Positions 63,236-64,000 of a DNA stretch of 64,000 bases are shown here, one piece after another. The notes beneath the pieces were generated by a model, which did not search any database, was not told the DNA's origin, and worked only from the letters and a program-made list of their open reading frames with translations. Each line of letters begins with the position of its first letter. The first letter of the stretch is position 1. Source of the DNA: Euptelea pleiosperma (Eukaryota; Streptophyta; Magnoliopsida; Ranunculales; Eupteleaceae); contig CM068542.1 in assembly GCA_035048495.1 (NCBI GenBank), positions 40,205,109 to 40,269,108 on the forward strand. The letters run 5' to 3'. A program made the position numbers and the translations under genes.

Positions 63236-64000
63236 AATCCCCTGCACTCTTCTATCCTTTTATTTTTTTGGTAAGTCATTTGATTTATTTACTTCGTTTC
63301 TTAATTTATATTATTTCATGTATTATTGTTCCTCGATTGGTCGAACTAACAAGTAAACAAGGTATATTTTTAGCAAATATAATAATTTTAAATGTCATGA
63401 TGGGTTGATAACTTATTTGTGAGTCCATTGATTTCAATCTCAAGAATCTTTATCCTTCTCACATAAAACTCATGTTTTAAAATGTTTGGCACTTTAGCAT
63501 CTTTGGTTTATCTACTATAAAAATGCAGTCACTTGTAAACACTTCCAGCAAAACCTACGCAGACTATATGACCCTCCTAGGTTGAATTTTGTTCCGTCAG
63601 GGGTCGAACTGGAGTTATCGGAGAGAAGTACGAGCGATCAATCAAAGTGAGAAGCTCCAACAATCAAGTATTTGGACTAGGCTGCCTAGCCATCTCCTCT
63701 TCAAACTCATTGTTTGGAAAGCAAGTCCGTCCGCATCTCCACGTTCTCTTGTCCCTCCACCACTGGTTGAGGGGAGAGGCACATGGAAGGGCTGATTGAT
63801 AGATCCGCCTACCACTGGGGCATCGTCTCGCCTACTCGCCTTCTCACAGCCAGTTAATGGCATTGAGGATCGAATCGAATTGGAAGCACTGGGCTCACTT
63901 CCCTTTTAGATAGGCAAACAAGACTTGGAATTGAGAGTTTAGATGCGCTCGGTTGGCCTCCTAAGACTAGAGATGAATGAACTGGCTAAACCTCTCCCAA
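63236..64000. other. Right-edge region, no gene recognised
   Basis: Two overlapping ORFs of about 70 codons near 63.59-63.86 kb on opposite strands have no domain. I see no splice-flanked coding segment that would continue the 61.9 kb gene. Confidence 0.35.

Noticed and set aside
1..64000. CRISPR arrays, bacterial operons, plasmid or phage features
   Set aside because: No direct-repeat/spacer array, ribosome-binding-site-led gene clusters or prokaryotic genes are present. The window is plant nuclear DNA.

Overview
This window looks like nuclear DNA of a flowering plant with a repeat-rich, probably large genome. The genes are sparse and spliced, with GT...AG introns up to 1 kb. The repeats are plant classes: LTR fragments with an initiator-Met tRNA primer site, LINE tails ending in the plant-typical ACTTATC-A(n), SINEs and many short inverted-repeat DNA elements. 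The recognisable proteins are a VQ-motif regulator, MFS transporters of the Arabidopsis UNE2 (At1g78130) type, an ARM-repeat protein and a plant membrane protein. I cannot name the species. A woody, possibly magnoliid-type genome is only an impression.

Layout. 1-3.5 kb: the start of an ARM-repeat gene (minus strand). Its intron holds a LINE tail, and an LTR retrotransposon runs off the left edge. 3.8-5.75 kb: a fold-back element, then three related TIR elements lined up at one target site. 5.75-13 kb: repeat-derived intergenic DNA (an LTR, a SINE, a Tourist-like MITE and a 3-copy tandem repeat). 13.0-14.4 kb: an intact single-exon membrane-protein gene (minus). 14.4-20 kb: intergenic DNA with nested MITEs and a second same-target pair of elements. 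20.0-24.8 kb and 26.76-33.0 kb: a direct tandem duplication. Each copy carries an intact three-exon MFS transporter gene (minus) and a decayed plus-strand exon. 33-49.7 kb: no convincing gene, but many mobile elements and a broken RNase H domain. 49.8-51.1 kb: an intact VQ-motif gene (minus). 51.1-61.4 kb: repeats. 61.4-62.2 kb: a cluster of GGCCCA promoter motifs and a probable first exon (plus), followed by intronic or intergenic repeats to the right edge.

The genes do not form a pathway. The most informative structure is the MFS duplication. Because each copy shows the empty site for insertions in the other, several small mobile elements can be delimited to the base, including a 22-bp insertion made only of a LINE tail. 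The most unusual structures are tandem arrays of Mutator-like inverted-repeat elements separated by copies of the same 9-bp target sequence. There is also a palindromic module that recurs inside elements with different ends.

All coordinates were read by eye. Spliced gene models come from splice-site consensus plus protein-family continuity, not from transcripts.
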